Assembly: GCA_016874055.1 (NCBI GenBank)
Contig: VGVG01000004.1
Location: 32,123 to 96,122 of the forward strand
DNA length: 64,000 bases
Source: Gammaproteobacteria bacterium
GTDB lineage: Bacteria; Pseudomonadota; Gammaproteobacteria; Steroidobacterales; Steroidobacteraceae
Reading direction: 5' to 3'
The notes below the pieces were generated by a model. The model saw nothing but the letters and a program-made list of their open reading frames with translations, was not told the DNA's origin and did not search any database. The position numbers and the translations under genes are program-made. Of the stretch, positions 18,863 to 31,418 are shown piece after piece; positions within the stretch are counted from its first letter, which is position 1, and each line of letters opens with the position of its first letter.

Positions 18863-20047
18863 ATGTCCGAGTCCGTCGTTCTCCTCTCCGCCCGCCGTAC
18901 CCCAATCGGCGCCTTCCAGGGAGTCTTCGCGGGAACGACTGCCCCCGCGCTCGGCGCCGCAGCCCTCGCAGGAGCGGTGCAATCTTCGGGTCTTGCCGCC
19001 TCAGATATCCAAGAAGTGATCATGGGCTGCGTCCTGCCCGCTGGCCTTGGGCAGGCGCCAGCGCGCCAAGCCTCAATCGGTGCAGGCATCCCGAAATCCG
19101 TTCCGACCACCACCATCAACAAAATGTGCGGCTCCGGAATGAAGGCGATCATGATGGCAATTGACCAGCTGCGCGCGGGTGAGTCTCAGGTGGTCGCTGC
19201 AGGCGGCCTCGAATCGATGACCAATGCCCCCTTCCTGCTGCCGAAGGCACGGCAAGGTTATCGTATGGGTCATGGCGAGCTGCTCGATCATATGTTCACC
19301 GACGGCCTACAAAGCCCATGGGACGGACAGATGATGGGCGTGTTTGCCGAGAACACCGCCGGTCGCTACGGATTCACGCGTGCCGATCAAGACGCGTTTG
19401 CATCGATCTCGGTCACGCGCGCGCTGGCCGCCATCGAAAAAGGCGCGTTCCTCGCCGAAATCGCTCCGGTCACCGTCAAAGGTCGCAAAGGCGACACTTT
19501 GGTCGAACTCGATGAAACGCCCTTCACCTGCGATCTTTTAAAGATTCCGCAACTCAAGCCCGCTTTCCGCAAAGACGGAACAGTCACTGCCGCAAGCTCC
19601 TCGTCCATCTCCGATGGCGCCGCAGCCGTCGTGCTCGCTGCGGAATCCTTCGCCAAATCACGCGGACTTAAGCCGCTTGCGCGTATCGTCGCGCAGGCGA
19701 GCCACGCGCAAGAACCCGAGTGGTTCACCACAGCTCCTGTCGGCGCGATTCAGAAGGTTCTGAAACGCGCAGGCTGGAACGCTTCGGATATCGATCTGTA
19801 TGAAGTGAACGAAGCTTTCGCAGCAGTCGCGATGGCAGCAGCGAAGGACATCGGTATCTCGGCTGACAAGCTTAATGTGCATGGCGGTGCCTGTGCACTT
19901 GGTCACCCCGTCGGCGCGACGGGTGCACGCATCATCGCCACACTCGCACATGCGCTCGTACGCTATAACGGTCGCCGAGGCATCGCTGCACTTTGCATCG
20001 GTGGCGGTGAAGCCACGGCGATCGCTATCGAGAGGATGCACGCGTGA
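18863..20047 (+). CDS. Acetyl-CoA C-acetyltransferase (thiolase)
   Basis: A 394-residue thiolase II that condenses or cleaves acetoacetyl-CoA. The nucleophilic cysteine is in NKMCGSGMKA, the His in NEAFAAV, and the second Cys in LCIGGGEA, with the GGACALGHPVGATGAR block also present. It heads a run with ETF-QO and acetoacetyl-CoA synthetase, so degradation of acetoacetate or of fatty/amino acids through acetoacetyl-CoA is likely. It overlaps the next gene by GTGA. No PHA synthase is in view, so naming it phaA is not justified. Confidence 0.95.
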   Translation: MSESVVLLSARRTPIGAFQGVFAGTTAPALGAAALAGAVQSSGLAASDIQEVIMGCVLPAGLGQAPARQASIGAGIPKSVPTTTINKMCGSGMKAIMMAIDQLRAGESQVVAAGGLESMTNAPFLLPKARQGYRMGHGELLDHMFTDGLQSPWDGQMMGVFAENTAGRYGFTRADQDAFASISVTRALAAIEKGAFLAEIAPVTVKGRKGDTLVELDETPFTCDLLKIPQLKPAFRKDGTVTAASSSSISDGAAAVVLAAESFAKSRGLKPLARIVAQASHAQEPEWFTTAPVGAIQKVLKRAGWNASDIDLYEVNEAFAAVAMAAAKDIGISADKLNVHGGACALGHPVGATGARIIATLAHALVRYNGRRGIAALCIGGGEATAIAIERMHA

Positions 20048-21657
20048 GCGAGGCTGTCGAACGCGATGTGATGGAGTATGACGTCCTGATCGTCGGGGGC
20101 GGTCCCGCGGGTCTTGCGTGCGCCGTTCGTCTTAAGCAAATTCGACCCGAGTTCACCGTGTGCGTGCTTGAAAAAGCCTCAACCATCGGTGCGCATTCTC
20201 TCTCAGGTGCGGTGCTTGAACCCGGGCCGCTCGATGCGCTACTCCCCGATTGGCGCAAACAGCCTCCCGGACTGTGCGTACCGGCGAAGCGCGACGAGTT
20301 CTCGCTACTCACTCGCTCAGGTCGTATTCGCCTGCCAACACCACCGCAACAACGTAATGAAGGTAATTTTATCATCTCTCTAACTCTACTCATGCCGCAA
20401 ATCGCAGCGCATGCCGAGCAGCTCGGGGTCGACGTGTACCCCGGATTCGCTGCCGCCAAGCCGCTGTTCAACGAGGATGGCAGCGTCGCCGGTGTGCAGA
20501 TCGGTGACATGGGGATCGAGAAGTCGGGCGAGATCGGTCCCAACTACGCACCGGGTCCAGAAGTACGCACGCGAGTGACCGTGCTCGCCGAAGGCTGTCG
20601 CGGGAGCATCAGCAAACAGCTCATCCAGCGTTATCAGCTCGATGCGGACTGCGACCCGCAGACTTACGGACTAGGCTTTAAAGAATTATGGCAACTGCCC
20701 GAAGGGCGCGTGGAGCCGGGACTGATCCAGCACTCGGTGGGCTGGCCCCTCGACTCTAAGACCTACGGTGGCAGCTTTGTTTATCACCTTGACAACAATC
20801 GCGTTTACGTCGGATACATTATAGGGCTTGATTACCGCGACCCGCGTCTCAAACCCTTCGAAGCCTTTCAGCAGTTCAAACATCACCCGAGCATTCGACC
20901 GCTGCTCGAAGGCGGAGAGATTGTTGCGGCAGGCGCGCGAACTATCGCTGCGGGTGGCTGGCAGTCGCTTCCCAAACTCGACATGCCAGGTGCGTTGCTC
21001 GTAGGCGATGCTGCGGGCACGCTCAACGTGGCAAAAATCAAGGGCATTCATCAGGCCATTCGTTGCGGCATGCTCGCCGCCGAGCATCTCGCCGAACACG
21101 AGTGTGCCACCGCCGGATTCGATGCGCGTTTTCGTGCTTCAGAGGGCGGTCGCGAGCTCAAATCTACTCGTAACATCAAGCCAGGTTTCAAGCGTGGGCT
21201 TTGGTTCGCGATGGCGAACGGCGCCCTCGAGTCCATCACAGGCGGTCGCACGCCGTGGACACTGCGTAACACTGCCGCCTACGCCGAGACTCAGCGACTC
21301 AATGAATTCGAATCACCCGATCGCGGCTGGGTGGAGCGTACGCTCGCGCCGCGTGACCGACTCGCCTCGGTATTCTTTGCTAATAACTCGCACGAGGAAA
21401 ATCAGCCGATCCATCTGAAGGTTCGTGATCCGAACCTCTGCGTGACGCGTTGTGCGCAGGAGTACGGTAACCCGTGTCAAAATTTTTGTCCGGCCAACGT
21501 CTATGAAATGGTGGACGATGACGCAGGTGGCAAGCGCCTGCAGATCAACTCGGCGAACTGCGTGCACTGTAAGGCCTGCGATATTAAGGATCCTTACCAG
21601 ATCATCGATTGGACGACGCCCGAGGGTGGCTCAGGGCCGATCTACCAGTCACTCTGA
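20044..21657 (+). CDS. Electron transfer flavoprotein-ubiquinone oxidoreductase
   Basis: A 537-residue membrane-associated flavoprotein that passes electrons from ETF to ubiquinone. The N-terminal FAD-binding motif is DVLIVGGGPAGLACAVRLKQ. The C-terminal [4Fe-4S] domain has ligands in NPCQNFCPANVYEM and NCVHCKACDIKDPYQIIDW, as in human and bacterial ETF-QO. The GTG start overlaps the thiolase stop. The ETF subunit genes are not in this window. Its presence implies an acyl-CoA dehydrogenase-linked respiratory metabolism. Confidence 0.96.
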   Translation: MSEAVERDVMEYDVLIVGGGPAGLACAVRLKQIRPEFTVCVLEKASTIGAHSLSGAVLEPGPLDALLPDWRKQPPGLCVPAKRDEFSLLTRSGRIRLPTPPQQRNEGNFIISLTLLMPQIAAHAEQLGVDVYPGFAAAKPLFNEDGSVAGVQIGDMGIEKSGEIGPNYAPGPEVRTRVTVLAEGCRGSISKQLIQRYQLDADCDPQTYGLGFKELWQLPEGRVEPGLIQHSVGWPLDSKTYGGSFVYHLDNNRVYVGYIIGLDYRDPRLKPFEAFQQFKHHPSIRPLLEGGEIVAAGARTIAAGGWQSLPKLDMPGALLVGDAAGTLNVAKIKGIHQAIRCGMLAAEHLAEHECATAGFDARFRASEGGRELKSTRNIKPGFKRGLWFAMANGALESITGGRTPWTLRNTAAYAETQRLNEFESPDRGWVERTLAPRDRLASVFFANNSHEENQPIHLKVRDPNLCVTRCAQEYGNPCQNFCPANVYEMVDDDAGGKRLQINSANCVHCKACDIKDPYQIIDWTTPEGGSGPIYQSL

Positions 21658-21661
21658 CGCG

Positions 21662-23620
21662 ATGCCCGACCAACCTTCGTGGAGTCCTGGTGTAACGAGG
21701 CGGCAAGGGGCAAACCTGACGCGCTTTATCGGATGTCTCGCTGCGCGACGCGGCCTGCATTTCGAGGACTACGCTTCGCTGCACCGCTGGTCGATCGAGC
21801 AGCCTGACGCCTTCTGGTTCGAGCTCGCCCACTTCGTCGACATTTGTGCCGAGTGGGCCGAGGGACCCGTACTCGTCGACGGCGAAAAAATGCCAGGTGC
21901 TCGCTGGTTTCCCGGAGCACGCCTCAACTTCGCCGAAAACCTGCTGCACTTTCACGACGATCATCCCGCCCTCCTCGCCGTGAACGAGCGGGGGCAGCGC
22001 CGAACGCTCTCGTATCGGCAGCTTCATACTGAGGTTGGCCGCATCACCGCCGGGCTGCGCGAGGCGGGTGTAAAGCCTGGCGATCGTGTCGTGGGCTTCA
22101 TGCCCAATCTCCCCGAGACGGTCGTCGCCATGCTCGCTGCGACGAGTCTGGGTGCGATCTGGTCATCGTGCTCGCCAGACTTTGGCATTGCGGGTGTACT
22201 CGATCGGTTTGGGCAAATCGCACCAAAGGTGCTGATCACCGCGGACGGTTATTTCTACGCGGGTAAAACCATCGACTCGCTGGGCGCCGTCAGTGGCGTT
22301 CTCGCCCAACTCTCATCTGTCACCACCGTGATTATTGTCCCATACGTCTCGGTCGAACCGGACCTTACACGTCTGCATTTTTTACCGACGCATCTGTGGT
22401 CCCGCTTCGGCACATCGGGGGCGAAAGCCGCCTTCACACGTCTGCCATTCGATCATCCGCTCCTAGTGATGTATTCCTCGGGCACCACGGGAAAACCTAA
22501 GTGCATCGTGCACGGCGCCGGTGGGACTCTGCTACAGCATCTCAAAGAGCACGAGTTACACGTCGATCTACGTCGACAGGATCGGTTTTTCTTCTTCACC
22601 ACGTGTGGCTGGATGATGTGGAATTGGCTCGTCAGTGGGCTCGCTGTCGGCGCGACACTCGTATTGTACGACGGCTCGCCGCTGTATCCCGATGAGGGCG
22701 TTTTGTGGCGTATGGCCGAAGAAGAACACGTCACAATCTTTGGGACGAGCCCAAAATTCCTCGCTACGCTCAGTAAGGCAGGATACCGCCCGCGCGAACG
22801 CGTTACCTTACCCGCCCTGCGCACGCTCATCTCTACCGGTGCGCCGCTCGCGCCCGAGCAATTTGATTTTGTATATCGCGAGATCAAGTCGGATCTTCAT
22901 CTCACCTCCATCTCGGGGGGTACCGATATCATTTCGTGTTTTTGCATTGGTGACCCGACCGGACCAGTTTATCGCGGAGAGCTGCAATGCGCGGGTCTCG
23001 GTATGGACATCGACGTCGTCGACGACAGCGGACGCTCGCTCCCTGCGGACGAGAAAGGCGAGCTCGTCTGTCGACGCAGCTTTCCCTCTATGCCCGTCGG
23101 GTTCTGGGATGACGAGGACGGCAGATGTTATCGAAAAGCGTATTTTGAACGCTTTCCGGGCATCTGGCATCACAGCGATTACGCAATGCGTACCTGTCAC
23201 GGCGGCTTCGTGATTCTGGGTCGCTCCGATGCCGTACTAAACCCAGGCGGCGTGCGCATCGGCACGGCCGAGATCTATCGACAAGTCGAAACGCTGCCCG
23301 AGGTACTGGAGTCGCTCTGCATCGGACAGGACTGGCAAGGAGACGTCCGCGTCGTACTTTTTCTGCGCCTGCGTGCCGGGGTGATACTCGATGAGCCGCT
23401 GCGTCAGAGAATTCGTGACGTCATTCAAACCAACACCTCGCCGCGTCATGTGCCCGCTCGCATCATCGCCATCCCAGAGATTCCCCGAACCATCAACGGT
23501 AAGGTCGTCGAACTTGCGGTACACAACATCATCCACGGCCGGCCGGTAACCAATACGCACGCGCTCGCTAACCCCGATTCATTGGAGCTCTTTAAAGATC
23601 TTCCGGAGCTTCGGACTTGA
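21662..23620 (+). CDS. Acetoacetate-CoA ligase
   Basis: A 652-residue adenylate-forming enzyme that activates acetoacetate to acetoacetyl-CoA with ATP. The AMP-binding P-loop is YSSGTTGKPKCIVHGAGG, an acetoacetyl-CoA synthetase-type sequence, and TTCGWMMWNWLVSGL and SGGTDIISCF are further family blocks. The ATG at 21662, four bases after ETF-QO, gives the exact family length; an open frame extends upstream inside ETF-QO but is not coding. With the upstream thiolase this makes a two-step route from acetoacetate to two acetyl-CoA. Confidence 0.94.
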   Translation: MPDQPSWSPGVTRRQGANLTRFIGCLAARRGLHFEDYASLHRWSIEQPDAFWFELAHFVDICAEWAEGPVLVDGEKMPGARWFPGARLNFAENLLHFHDDHPALLAVNERGQRRTLSYRQLHTEVGRITAGLREAGVKPGDRVVGFMPNLPETVVAMLAATSLGAIWSSCSPDFGIAGVLDRFGQIAPKVLITADGYFYAGKTIDSLGAVSGVLAQLSSVTTVIIVPYVSVEPDLTRLHFLPTHLWSRFGTSGAKAAFTRLPFDHPLLVMYSSGTTGKPKCIVHGAGGTLLQHLKEHELHVDLRRQDRFFFFTTCGWMMWNWLVSGLAVGATLVLYDGSPLYPDEGVLWRMAEEEHVTIFGTSPKFLATLSKAGYRPRERVTLPALRTLISTGAPLAPEQFDFVYREIKSDLHLTSISGGTDIISCFCIGDPTGPVYRGELQCAGLGMDIDVVDDSGRSLPADEKGELVCRRSFPSMPVGFWDDEDGRCYRKAYFERFPGIWHHSDYAMRTCHGGFVILGRSDAVLNPGGVRIGTAEIYRQVETLPEVLESLCIGQDWQGDVRVVLFLRLRAGVILDEPLRQRIRDVIQTNTSPRHVPARIIAIPEIPRTINGKVVELAVHNIIHGRPVTNTHALANPDSLELFKDLPELRT

Positions 23621-24726
23621 GCGCCAAATCACGCTCACTTCACACACTCTACGAATCCGCGATCCAGACGAGCGGATTTCTCGTTGATCCGGCTCAACAG
23701 ACGGCGATCGCACAGCTTGAGCGATTACGCGCTGAGCTCAAAACGAGCGAGTCCAAGTCCACTATAAAAAAAATGGTTGGTCGACTCGTTAGATCAGCGC
23801 CAACCGCAAAGCCGCGAGGTGTCTATCTCTGGGGTAGCGCGGGACGCGGGAAAACTTGGCTCATGGATCTCTTTTTCGACAGCGAACCTGTGGCAGCCAA
23901 ACGTCGTAGTCACTTTTATCGATTCATGAAGGGCGTACACGACGGACTACGCCAGCATCGCGACGAGGTCGACGCCTTATCAGCGGTGGCTGCGGATATC
24001 GCAAACTCTGCGCAACTCATGTGCCTCGATGAGCTGCTCGTCAGCGATATCGCTGATGCCATGCTGCTCAGTGGACTATTCACGCGACTCATCGATCGAG
24101 GGGTCACGCTCGTCTTCACGTCGAACGTACCACCCTCGGATTTATATAAGAACGGCTTACAACGCCAAAGATTTCTCCCGGCTATCGAGCTGATCCAGCG
24201 TCACTGTGAAGTCGTTTTCGTCGAGGGTAATACCGACTACCGACTACGGCACCTCACGCGTGCCCCTATTTACCTCAGTAAGGATGATGCACAAACAGAG
24301 CAGGCCTTAAACGAGATCTTTGAGAGACTCTCTGACGGCGCCGGCCGAGTCGGCGGAAGCGTCGATATTGAAGGTCGACCGATCCCAGTGATCCAGCATA
24401 GCGAAAACGTCGTCTGGTTCGATTTCGAGTCACTATGCGAAGGACCGCGCAGTCAGAATGACTACGTCGATATCGCCCGTGTATATCAATCGGTGCTGCT
24501 GTCCGATATTCCGATCTTTACTTGCGACAGCGAAGATGCTGCGCGAAGATTCATCTCGCTCATCGACGAATTCTATGACCGACGAGTCAAGTTAGTTATG
24601 TCAGCCGCTGTAGGACCGCTCGAACTATATCTGGGCGAACGGCTTCAATCCGAGTTTACTCGCACCACGAGCCGGCTGATCGAAATGCAGAGCGAGGCGT
24701 ATCTCGCGAGCGAGCATCTCGGCTGA
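23617..24726 (+). CDS. zapE: Cell division ATPase ZapE (AFG1-like)
   Basis: A 369-residue P-loop ATPase that in E. coli associates with the Z-ring under stress; the AFG1/LACE1 family is also linked to protein quality control. Walker A is WGSAGRGKTWLMD and Walker B MCLDELLVSDIADAMLLSGL, followed by the sensor region VTLVFTSNVPPSDLYKNGLQR. The start is a TTG whose last two bases join the acetoacetate-CoA ligase stop (TTGA), so coupling is likely. It converges with hslO, leaving nine bases between stops. Confidence 0.92.
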   Translation: MSAKSRSLHTLYESAIQTSGFLVDPAQQTAIAQLERLRAELKTSESKSTIKKMVGRLVRSAPTAKPRGVYLWGSAGRGKTWLMDLFFDSEPVAAKRRSHFYRFMKGVHDGLRQHRDEVDALSAVAADIANSAQLMCLDELLVSDIADAMLLSGLFTRLIDRGVTLVFTSNVPPSDLYKNGLQRQRFLPAIELIQRHCEVVFVEGNTDYRLRHLTRAPIYLSKDDAQTEQALNEIFERLSDGAGRVGGSVDIEGRPIPVIQHSENVVWFDFESLCEGPRSQNDYVDIARVYQSVLLSDIPIFTCDSEDAARRFISLIDEFYDRRVKLVMSAAVGPLELYLGERLQSEFTRTTSRLIEMQSEAYLASEHLG

Positions 24727-24735
24727 GTTCGCGTC

Positions 24736-25689
24736 TCAATTGACGGCGCTCGATCCCGGAGCCTGGTCGGCTGCGGCACCGAAGAGCCGACTCACATCGA
24801 CTGCATCGAAGCTCCAAGGTTTGCGACAGAACTCACAGGTCACCGTCACCTCGCCGCGCTCAGCCACGATGGCCTCGACTTCCGTCGCCCCAAGCGAGCG
24901 TAGCATGCCCTCAACGCGCTCCGTACTGCAGCGACAGCGAAAACCGACGGCGCACGAATCATGAATGCGCAGATCGAGCCCGGAAAAAGTTCGGCGCATA
25001 AGTTCTTCAGCGGAGCGAAAGAGAAGTTCGTCGCTCTGCACTCCGGCGATGGCCTCGCTCGCGGCAGAGAAGGTTCGATCGGCCTGCACTTCGAAATCGA
25101 CGTCCTCACCAGCCACACCGCCATGACTCGGCATGCGTTGCACCAACAACCCAGCCGTACCAAAATTATCGGCACCGAGTATCACGCGCGTCGGTAACTG
25201 CTCGGAATTTTCGAAGTAGTGCTCGAGTGAGGCGGAGAGCGATCTGCTACCGATCGGCACGATTCCCTGGTAACGCGAAGCCTGCTTGCCAGTTTCGATG
25301 GTGACCATGATTGTACCCTCGCCTGCAAGCGCAACGAAGTCGGCGTCGTCCTTGATGCGCTCATGATCGAAACGCACCACACCGCGAACGAGAAAATCGT
25401 GGGTGCATTGGGCGACGAGCAAACGCACGCCGCCGCTCCCCTGTAACTGTAAAGTGAGTTCACCTTCAAACTAGAGCGTGGACGCCAACAAGACGGCTGC
25501 CGAGACAGCCTCACCTAACAGACGTCTGACGGGCTCAGGGTAATCGGCGTGCTCGCGCAGGGAGAGCCACGCAGGCCCGAGTCGCACAAACTGTCCTCGA
25601 ACGGATTGCTGTTCGACCACGAAACGCCGCACGAGGTCGATGCCCCGATGCTCGTCTTCGGATCGGTCACGGTGCGAATCGTCCTGCAT
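24736..25689 (-). pseudogene. hslO: Hsp33 chaperone gene hslO interrupted by an in-frame TAG
   Basis: A full-length Hsp33 frame of 318 codons is broken only by an amber codon at 25471-25473 (codon 73), where the family has AASTLKFEGELT and this copy reads AVLLASTL-stop-FEGELTLQLQ. A single A-to-T change from a lysine AAG explains it. Everything else is intact, including the redox zinc switch CxC...CxxC (RCRCS and TCEFCRKPW) near the C-terminus and the IVPIGSRSLSASLEHYF core. Hsp33 is a redox-activated holdase. The ATG at 25689 overlaps the gatB stop (TGATG). It may be a very recent null, a readthrough gene, or a sequence error. A GTG/ATG restart after the stop would remove the first 80 residues. 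Confidence 0.85.
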
Positions 25690-27125
25690 CAGCCCGAAAG
25701 CTTCTTACGCAGCAGGTCGTTGAGCTGCGCCGGGTTGGCCTTGCTGCCCGTTGCTCTCATAACTTGCCCGACGAAAAACCCGAAGAGCTTGCCCTTGCCC
25801 GAACGATAATCGGCCAACTGACCCGGATTCTTTGCCATGACTTCTTCGATGGCTTTTTCGATGGCACCAGTGTCGGTGATTTGTCGAAGACCCTTCTCCT
25901 CGATGATCGCGTCGGCACTCTCGCCACTCGCCCACATCGCCTCGAAGACGTCTTTGGCGATCTTGCCAGAGATGGTCGCATCGACGATGCGCGTCACGAG
26001 GCCTGCGAGTGCGTCGGCATTGACCTTGGATTCGCCAATCTCGAGATTATCCTTGTTGAGGAACGCCGCAAGATCGCCCATCACCCAGTTTGCACAAAGC
26101 TTCGGATCACGACCCACACCGCGGACAACGTCCTCGTAGAACGCACCGATCTCGCGGCTCGCCGTCAGTACTCCGGCGTCGTATTCGGATAAGTCGTAGT
26201 TGCGGACGAAGCGCGCCGCCTTCTCGTCCGGAAGCTCCGGTAACGATTCCTTTACCTTCGCAATTAAGGATTCGTCGATGACGAGCGGCAGAAGATCGGG
26301 ATCGGGGAAGTAACGGTAATCGTTGGCTTCTTCCTTGGAACGCATGGAGCGGGTCTCGCCCTTGTCCGAGTCGTAGAGGCGCGTCTCTTGAACTACCCTA
26401 CGGCCTGATTCGAGTAATTTGATCTGACGCTCGACTTCGTAGTTGATAGCTTTCTCGACGAAGCGGAAAGAGTTGAGATTTTTGATCTCGGCGCGCGTAC
26501 CAAATTTCTCGCTGCCTTTGCAGCGAACCGATACGTTGGCATCGCAACGGAACGAGCCTTCCTGCATATTACCGTCGCAGATATCGAGATAGCGTACAAG
26601 CGTGTGAACTTTCTTCATGTAGGCAACGGCTTCCTTCGCCGAGCGTAGATCGGGCTCACTGACGATTTCGATGAGTGGTGTGCCCGCACGGTTCAGGTCA
26701 ATGCCGCTCATGCCGAGCATACCTTCGTGCAGCGACTTACCGGCGTCTTCCTCGAGATGCGCACGCGTGATCCCGATGCGTTTTCGAGTGCCATCGTCTA
26801 AGACGATGTCTAAGAATCCCCGTGCGACCACCGGCAGCTCGTACTGACTGATTTGATAACCTTTCGGCAGGTCGGGGTAAAAATAATTTTTTCGCGCAAA
26901 TACCGAGTGCGGTGCAATACGGGCACCGATAGCGAGCCCAAAGCGCACAGCCATGCGAACCGCTTCGCCGTTGAGCACCGGTAAGACCCCCGGATAGCCG
27001 AGGTCGACAAGATTCGCCTGACTGTTAGGCTCGGCCCCATAGGCAGTATCGGAACCCGAAAAAATCTTTGAGCGCGTGGCAAGCTGCGCGTGGATTTCGA
27101 GACCGATGACGGTTTCCCACTCCAT
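25689..27125 (-). CDS. gatB: Asp-tRNA(Asn)/Glu-tRNA(Gln) amidotransferase subunit B
   Basis: A 478-residue subunit that binds misacylated tRNA and activates the side-chain carboxylate in the GatCAB complex. The N-terminal block [21 protein letters not shown] and the [12 protein letters not shown] and [15 protein letters not shown] motifs are diagnostic; the C-terminal YqeY-like tail begins near residue 330. It is the third gene of gatC-gatA-gatB, eight bases after gatA. Its presence implies indirect amidation for Asn or Gln tRNA. Confidence 0.98.
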   Translation of the reverse strand: MEWETVIGLEIHAQLATRSKIFSGSDTAYGAEPNSQANLVDLGYPGVLPVLNGEAVRMAVRFGLAIGARIAPHSVFARKNYFYPDLPKGYQISQYELPVVARGFLDIVLDDGTRKRIGITRAHLEEDAGKSLHEGMLGMSGIDLNRAGTPLIEIVSEPDLRSAKEAVAYMKKVHTLVRYLDICDGNMQEGSFRCDANVSVRCKGSEKFGTRAEIKNLNSFRFVEKAINYEVERQIKLLESGRRVVQETRLYDSDKGETRSMRSKEEANDYRYFPDPDLLPLVIDESLIAKVKESLPELPDEKAARFVRNYDLSEYDAGVLTASREIGAFYEDVVRGVGRDPKLCANWVMGDLAAFLNKDNLEIGESKVNADALAGLVTRIVDATISGKIAKDVFEAMWASGESADAIIEEKGLRQITDTGAIEKAIEEVMAKNPGQLADYRSGKGKLFGFFVGQVMRATGSKANPAQLNDLLRKKLSG

Positions 27126-27133
27126 GGCGGACC

Positions 27134-28594
27134 TCAGGCGAACGCCGGTGGCGTCTTAAGATGCCAGTCGGTTTCCTGCTGGTAGCGGTGCGCAACATTG
27201 AGCATACACGCCTCAGAGAAATGAGGGCCGACGATCTGCAAACCTATGGGTAAACCATCGACAAAGCCGCAAGGGACGGACATGCCCGGCAGTCCCGCGA
27301 GGTTGGCACCGATGGTGTAGATGTCATTGAGGTACATGGTGATCGGATCATCGCACTTTGCGCCGATGCGAAACGCCGGCGCCGGGGTGGTCGGCCCGAC
27401 TAGCAAATCACATTCTTTGAAGGCGTGGGCAAAGTCGGCGCTGATGAGCTGTCGAACGCGCTGAGCTTTGAGGTAGTAGGCGTCGTAATAGCCGGCTGAG
27501 AGCACGTAGGTGCCCGTCATGATGCGGCGCTTTACCTCGTCACCGAAGCCCTCACCGCGCGAGCTGCAGTAAAGATCGAGCAAGTTCTTAGGCGAATTGC
27601 AGCGATGACCGAAGCGCACGCCATCGAAACGCGCGAGGTTGGACGAACACTCCGCCGGCGCAACGACATAGTACGTCGGCACCGAGAGCGGCAGATTGGG
27701 ACAACTGACCTCGCGTACCGTGGCGCCGAGTTTTTCATACACGGCGATGGCATTGCGGATGTGCTGTTCGGAGTTCGCATCGAGACCTTCGTCGAAAAAT
27801 TCGCGTACGAGTCCGATGGTGAGCCCTTCGATCGAATCACCAAGCGTCGCAGTGTAGTCAGGTACAGGCGAATCCACGCTAGTGGAATCGAACGGATCGA
27901 AGCCCGACATAGGACCGAGCAACAGCGCGGCGTCCTCTGCGCTCACGGCGATGAGGCCCGCCTGATCGAGACTCGAGGCGAAGGCGATCATGCCGTACCG
28001 ACTGCAGCGTCCGTAAGTGGGTTTTATGCCGGTGACGCCGCAGAGCGCTGCGGGCTGTCGAATGGAGCCACCAGTGTCCGTGGCGGTAGCGGCAGGTACG
28101 ATTCGAGCGGCAACCGATGCGGCTGACCCGCCCGACGAACCGCCGGGGACCATTTGCAGATCCCAGGGATTGTGAACCGGACCGAAGTAGCTCGTCTCGT
28201 TCGAGGAGCCCATGGCGAACTCGTCCATGTTGAGTTTGCCGAGCATAACGGTGCCGGCGGCGCGCAGGCCGGAGACGACGGTGGCGTCATAGGGGGAAAC
28301 GAAATTGCCGAGCATCTTCGAGCCGCAGGTCGTAAGAACGCCCTCGGTGCAGAAAATGTCCTTGTGAGCGATCGGCACACCGGTGAGGCGACCGGCCCGA
28401 CCCGCCGCTCGCGCTGCATCGGCCTCGGCGGCGGTCTTGAGTGCCGATTCCCCCGTCACCGTGATAAACGAATTAAGCGAGGGTTGGGCGGCGGCGATGC
28501 GCTTAAGATAGGCGCGCGTAAGCTCAACGCTTGAGAACTTGCCGGTGGCGAGACCCTGGGCGAGCGCGGCTACTGTAGGAGCTGGGGCGCTCAT
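27134..28594 (-). CDS. gatA: Asp-tRNA(Asn)/Glu-tRNA(Gln) amidotransferase subunit A
   Basis: A 486-residue amidase-signature enzyme that frees ammonia from glutamine for GatB. The Ser-cisSer-Lys triad is visible as Lys in IAHKDIF, and the serines in [14 protein letters not shown] and [16 protein letters not shown]. It overlaps gatC by four bases (ATGA). Length is standard. Confidence 0.98.
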   Translation of the reverse strand: MSAPAPTVAALAQGLATGKFSSVELTRAYLKRIAAAQPSLNSFITVTGESALKTAAEADAARAAGRAGRLTGVPIAHKDIFCTEGVLTTCGSKMLGNFVSPYDATVVSGLRAAGTVMLGKLNMDEFAMGSSNETSYFGPVHNPWDLQMVPGGSSGGSAASVAARIVPAATATDTGGSIRQPAALCGVTGIKPTYGRCSRYGMIAFASSLDQAGLIAVSAEDAALLLGPMSGFDPFDSTSVDSPVPDYTATLGDSIEGLTIGLVREFFDEGLDANSEQHIRNAIAVYEKLGATVREVSCPNLPLSVPTYYVVAPAECSSNLARFDGVRFGHRCNSPKNLLDLYCSSRGEGFGDEVKRRIMTGTYVLSAGYYDAYYLKAQRVRQLISADFAHAFKECDLLVGPTTPAPAFRIGAKCDDPITMYLNDIYTIGANLAGLPGMSVPCGFVDGLPIGLQIVGPHFSEACMLNVAHRYQQETDWHLKTPPAFA

Positions 28595-28881
28595 TCAATT
28601 ACCTTCGGGACGAGATAAAGACCCGCTTCGACCGTCGGCGCATTGCGCTGGTAAACCTCCCGACGGTCGGTCTCCGCGACCTCATCAGTGCGCAGGCGCT
28701 GTGCAAGACCCGGCAAGGGGTGCGCCATGGGCTCGATTCCAACCGTTGGGGCGCGGTTGAGTTCGCTTACGAAGGCAACGATCTTGGAGAGCGAGTCGAC
28801 GTAGACCGGAATTTCGGCCTCGGTCAGTTTGAGGCGTGCGAGACGCGCAATGTTTTCGATGTCTGCTCGAGAGAGGCTCAT
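28591..28881 (-). CDS. gatC: Asp-tRNA(Asn)/Glu-tRNA(Gln) amidotransferase subunit C
   Basis: A 96-residue belt subunit that stabilises GatA on GatB. The start [21 protein letters not shown] and the end segment [33 protein letters not shown] are typical. It is the first gene of gatCAB and diverges from mreB across about 107 bases that must hold both promoters. Confidence 0.97.
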   Translation of the reverse strand: MSLSRADIENIARLARLKLTEAEIPVYVDSLSKIVAFVSELNRAPTVGIEPMAHPLPGLAQRLRTDEVAETDRREVYQRNAPTVEAGLYLVPKVIE

Positions 28882-28883
28882 AG

Positions 28884-30914
<2,031 letters not shown>

Positions 30915-30918
<4 letters not shown>

Positions 30919-31391
30919 TCAGCACCACCGTTCGCAGCCGATTAATTTTGTCGACGCTTGCCGCGTTCGTGCTGCAAGTCGTGCCGCTGCCATGGTGGCT
31001 CGCCGTGGTGCGTCCGCCGCTCTCGGTCATCACCGTGATCTTCTGGTCGCTGATCGCACCGCACATCGGTGGTATCAGGCTCGCTTTCTTGGTCGGTCTC
31101 GCGCTCGATGTCTATCACGGCGTCATCTTTGGTCAACACGCCCTCGCCCTATCGTTCGTCGCTTACGTCACAATTCGACAGCATCTCGTTGTGAGAAATA
31201 AGCCCATGTTCGAACAGACGCTGCTCGCAGCAGGTTTGTTGTTCGCCTTCGAGGCCATCACCTGGGCGGTCGACGGGTGGACCGGAAATGCCACGGGCGG
31301 CTGGACTCGCTGGTTGCCCGTCATCACCGGCGCTTTGCTTTGGCCCCTGACCGCAGCCTGGCAGGTGAGCGAGAATCGTGCTCATCGCTGA
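30915..31391 (+). CDS. mreD: Rod shape-determining protein MreD
   Basis: A 158-residue, mainly hydrophobic inner-membrane protein with about five helices. Conserved features include the LQVVPLPWWLAVVRPPLSVITVIFW start and GLALDVYHGVIFGQHAL, matching the MreD family pattern. It overlaps mreC (ATGA) and precedes mrdA by 27 bases. MreD is an elongasome member whose biochemical role is unsettled. Confidence 0.92.
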
Positions 31392-31418
31392 CGAGTCGCC
31401 CTCTCAACACAGTCGGTC

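Noticed and set aside
25471..25473. Reassigned or recoded TAG as explanation for the hslO stop
   Set aside because: mreB ends normally with TAG, no suppressor tRNA or recoding element is visible here, and codon 73 in the family is an ordinary lysine. Readthrough cannot be excluded but has no positive support.
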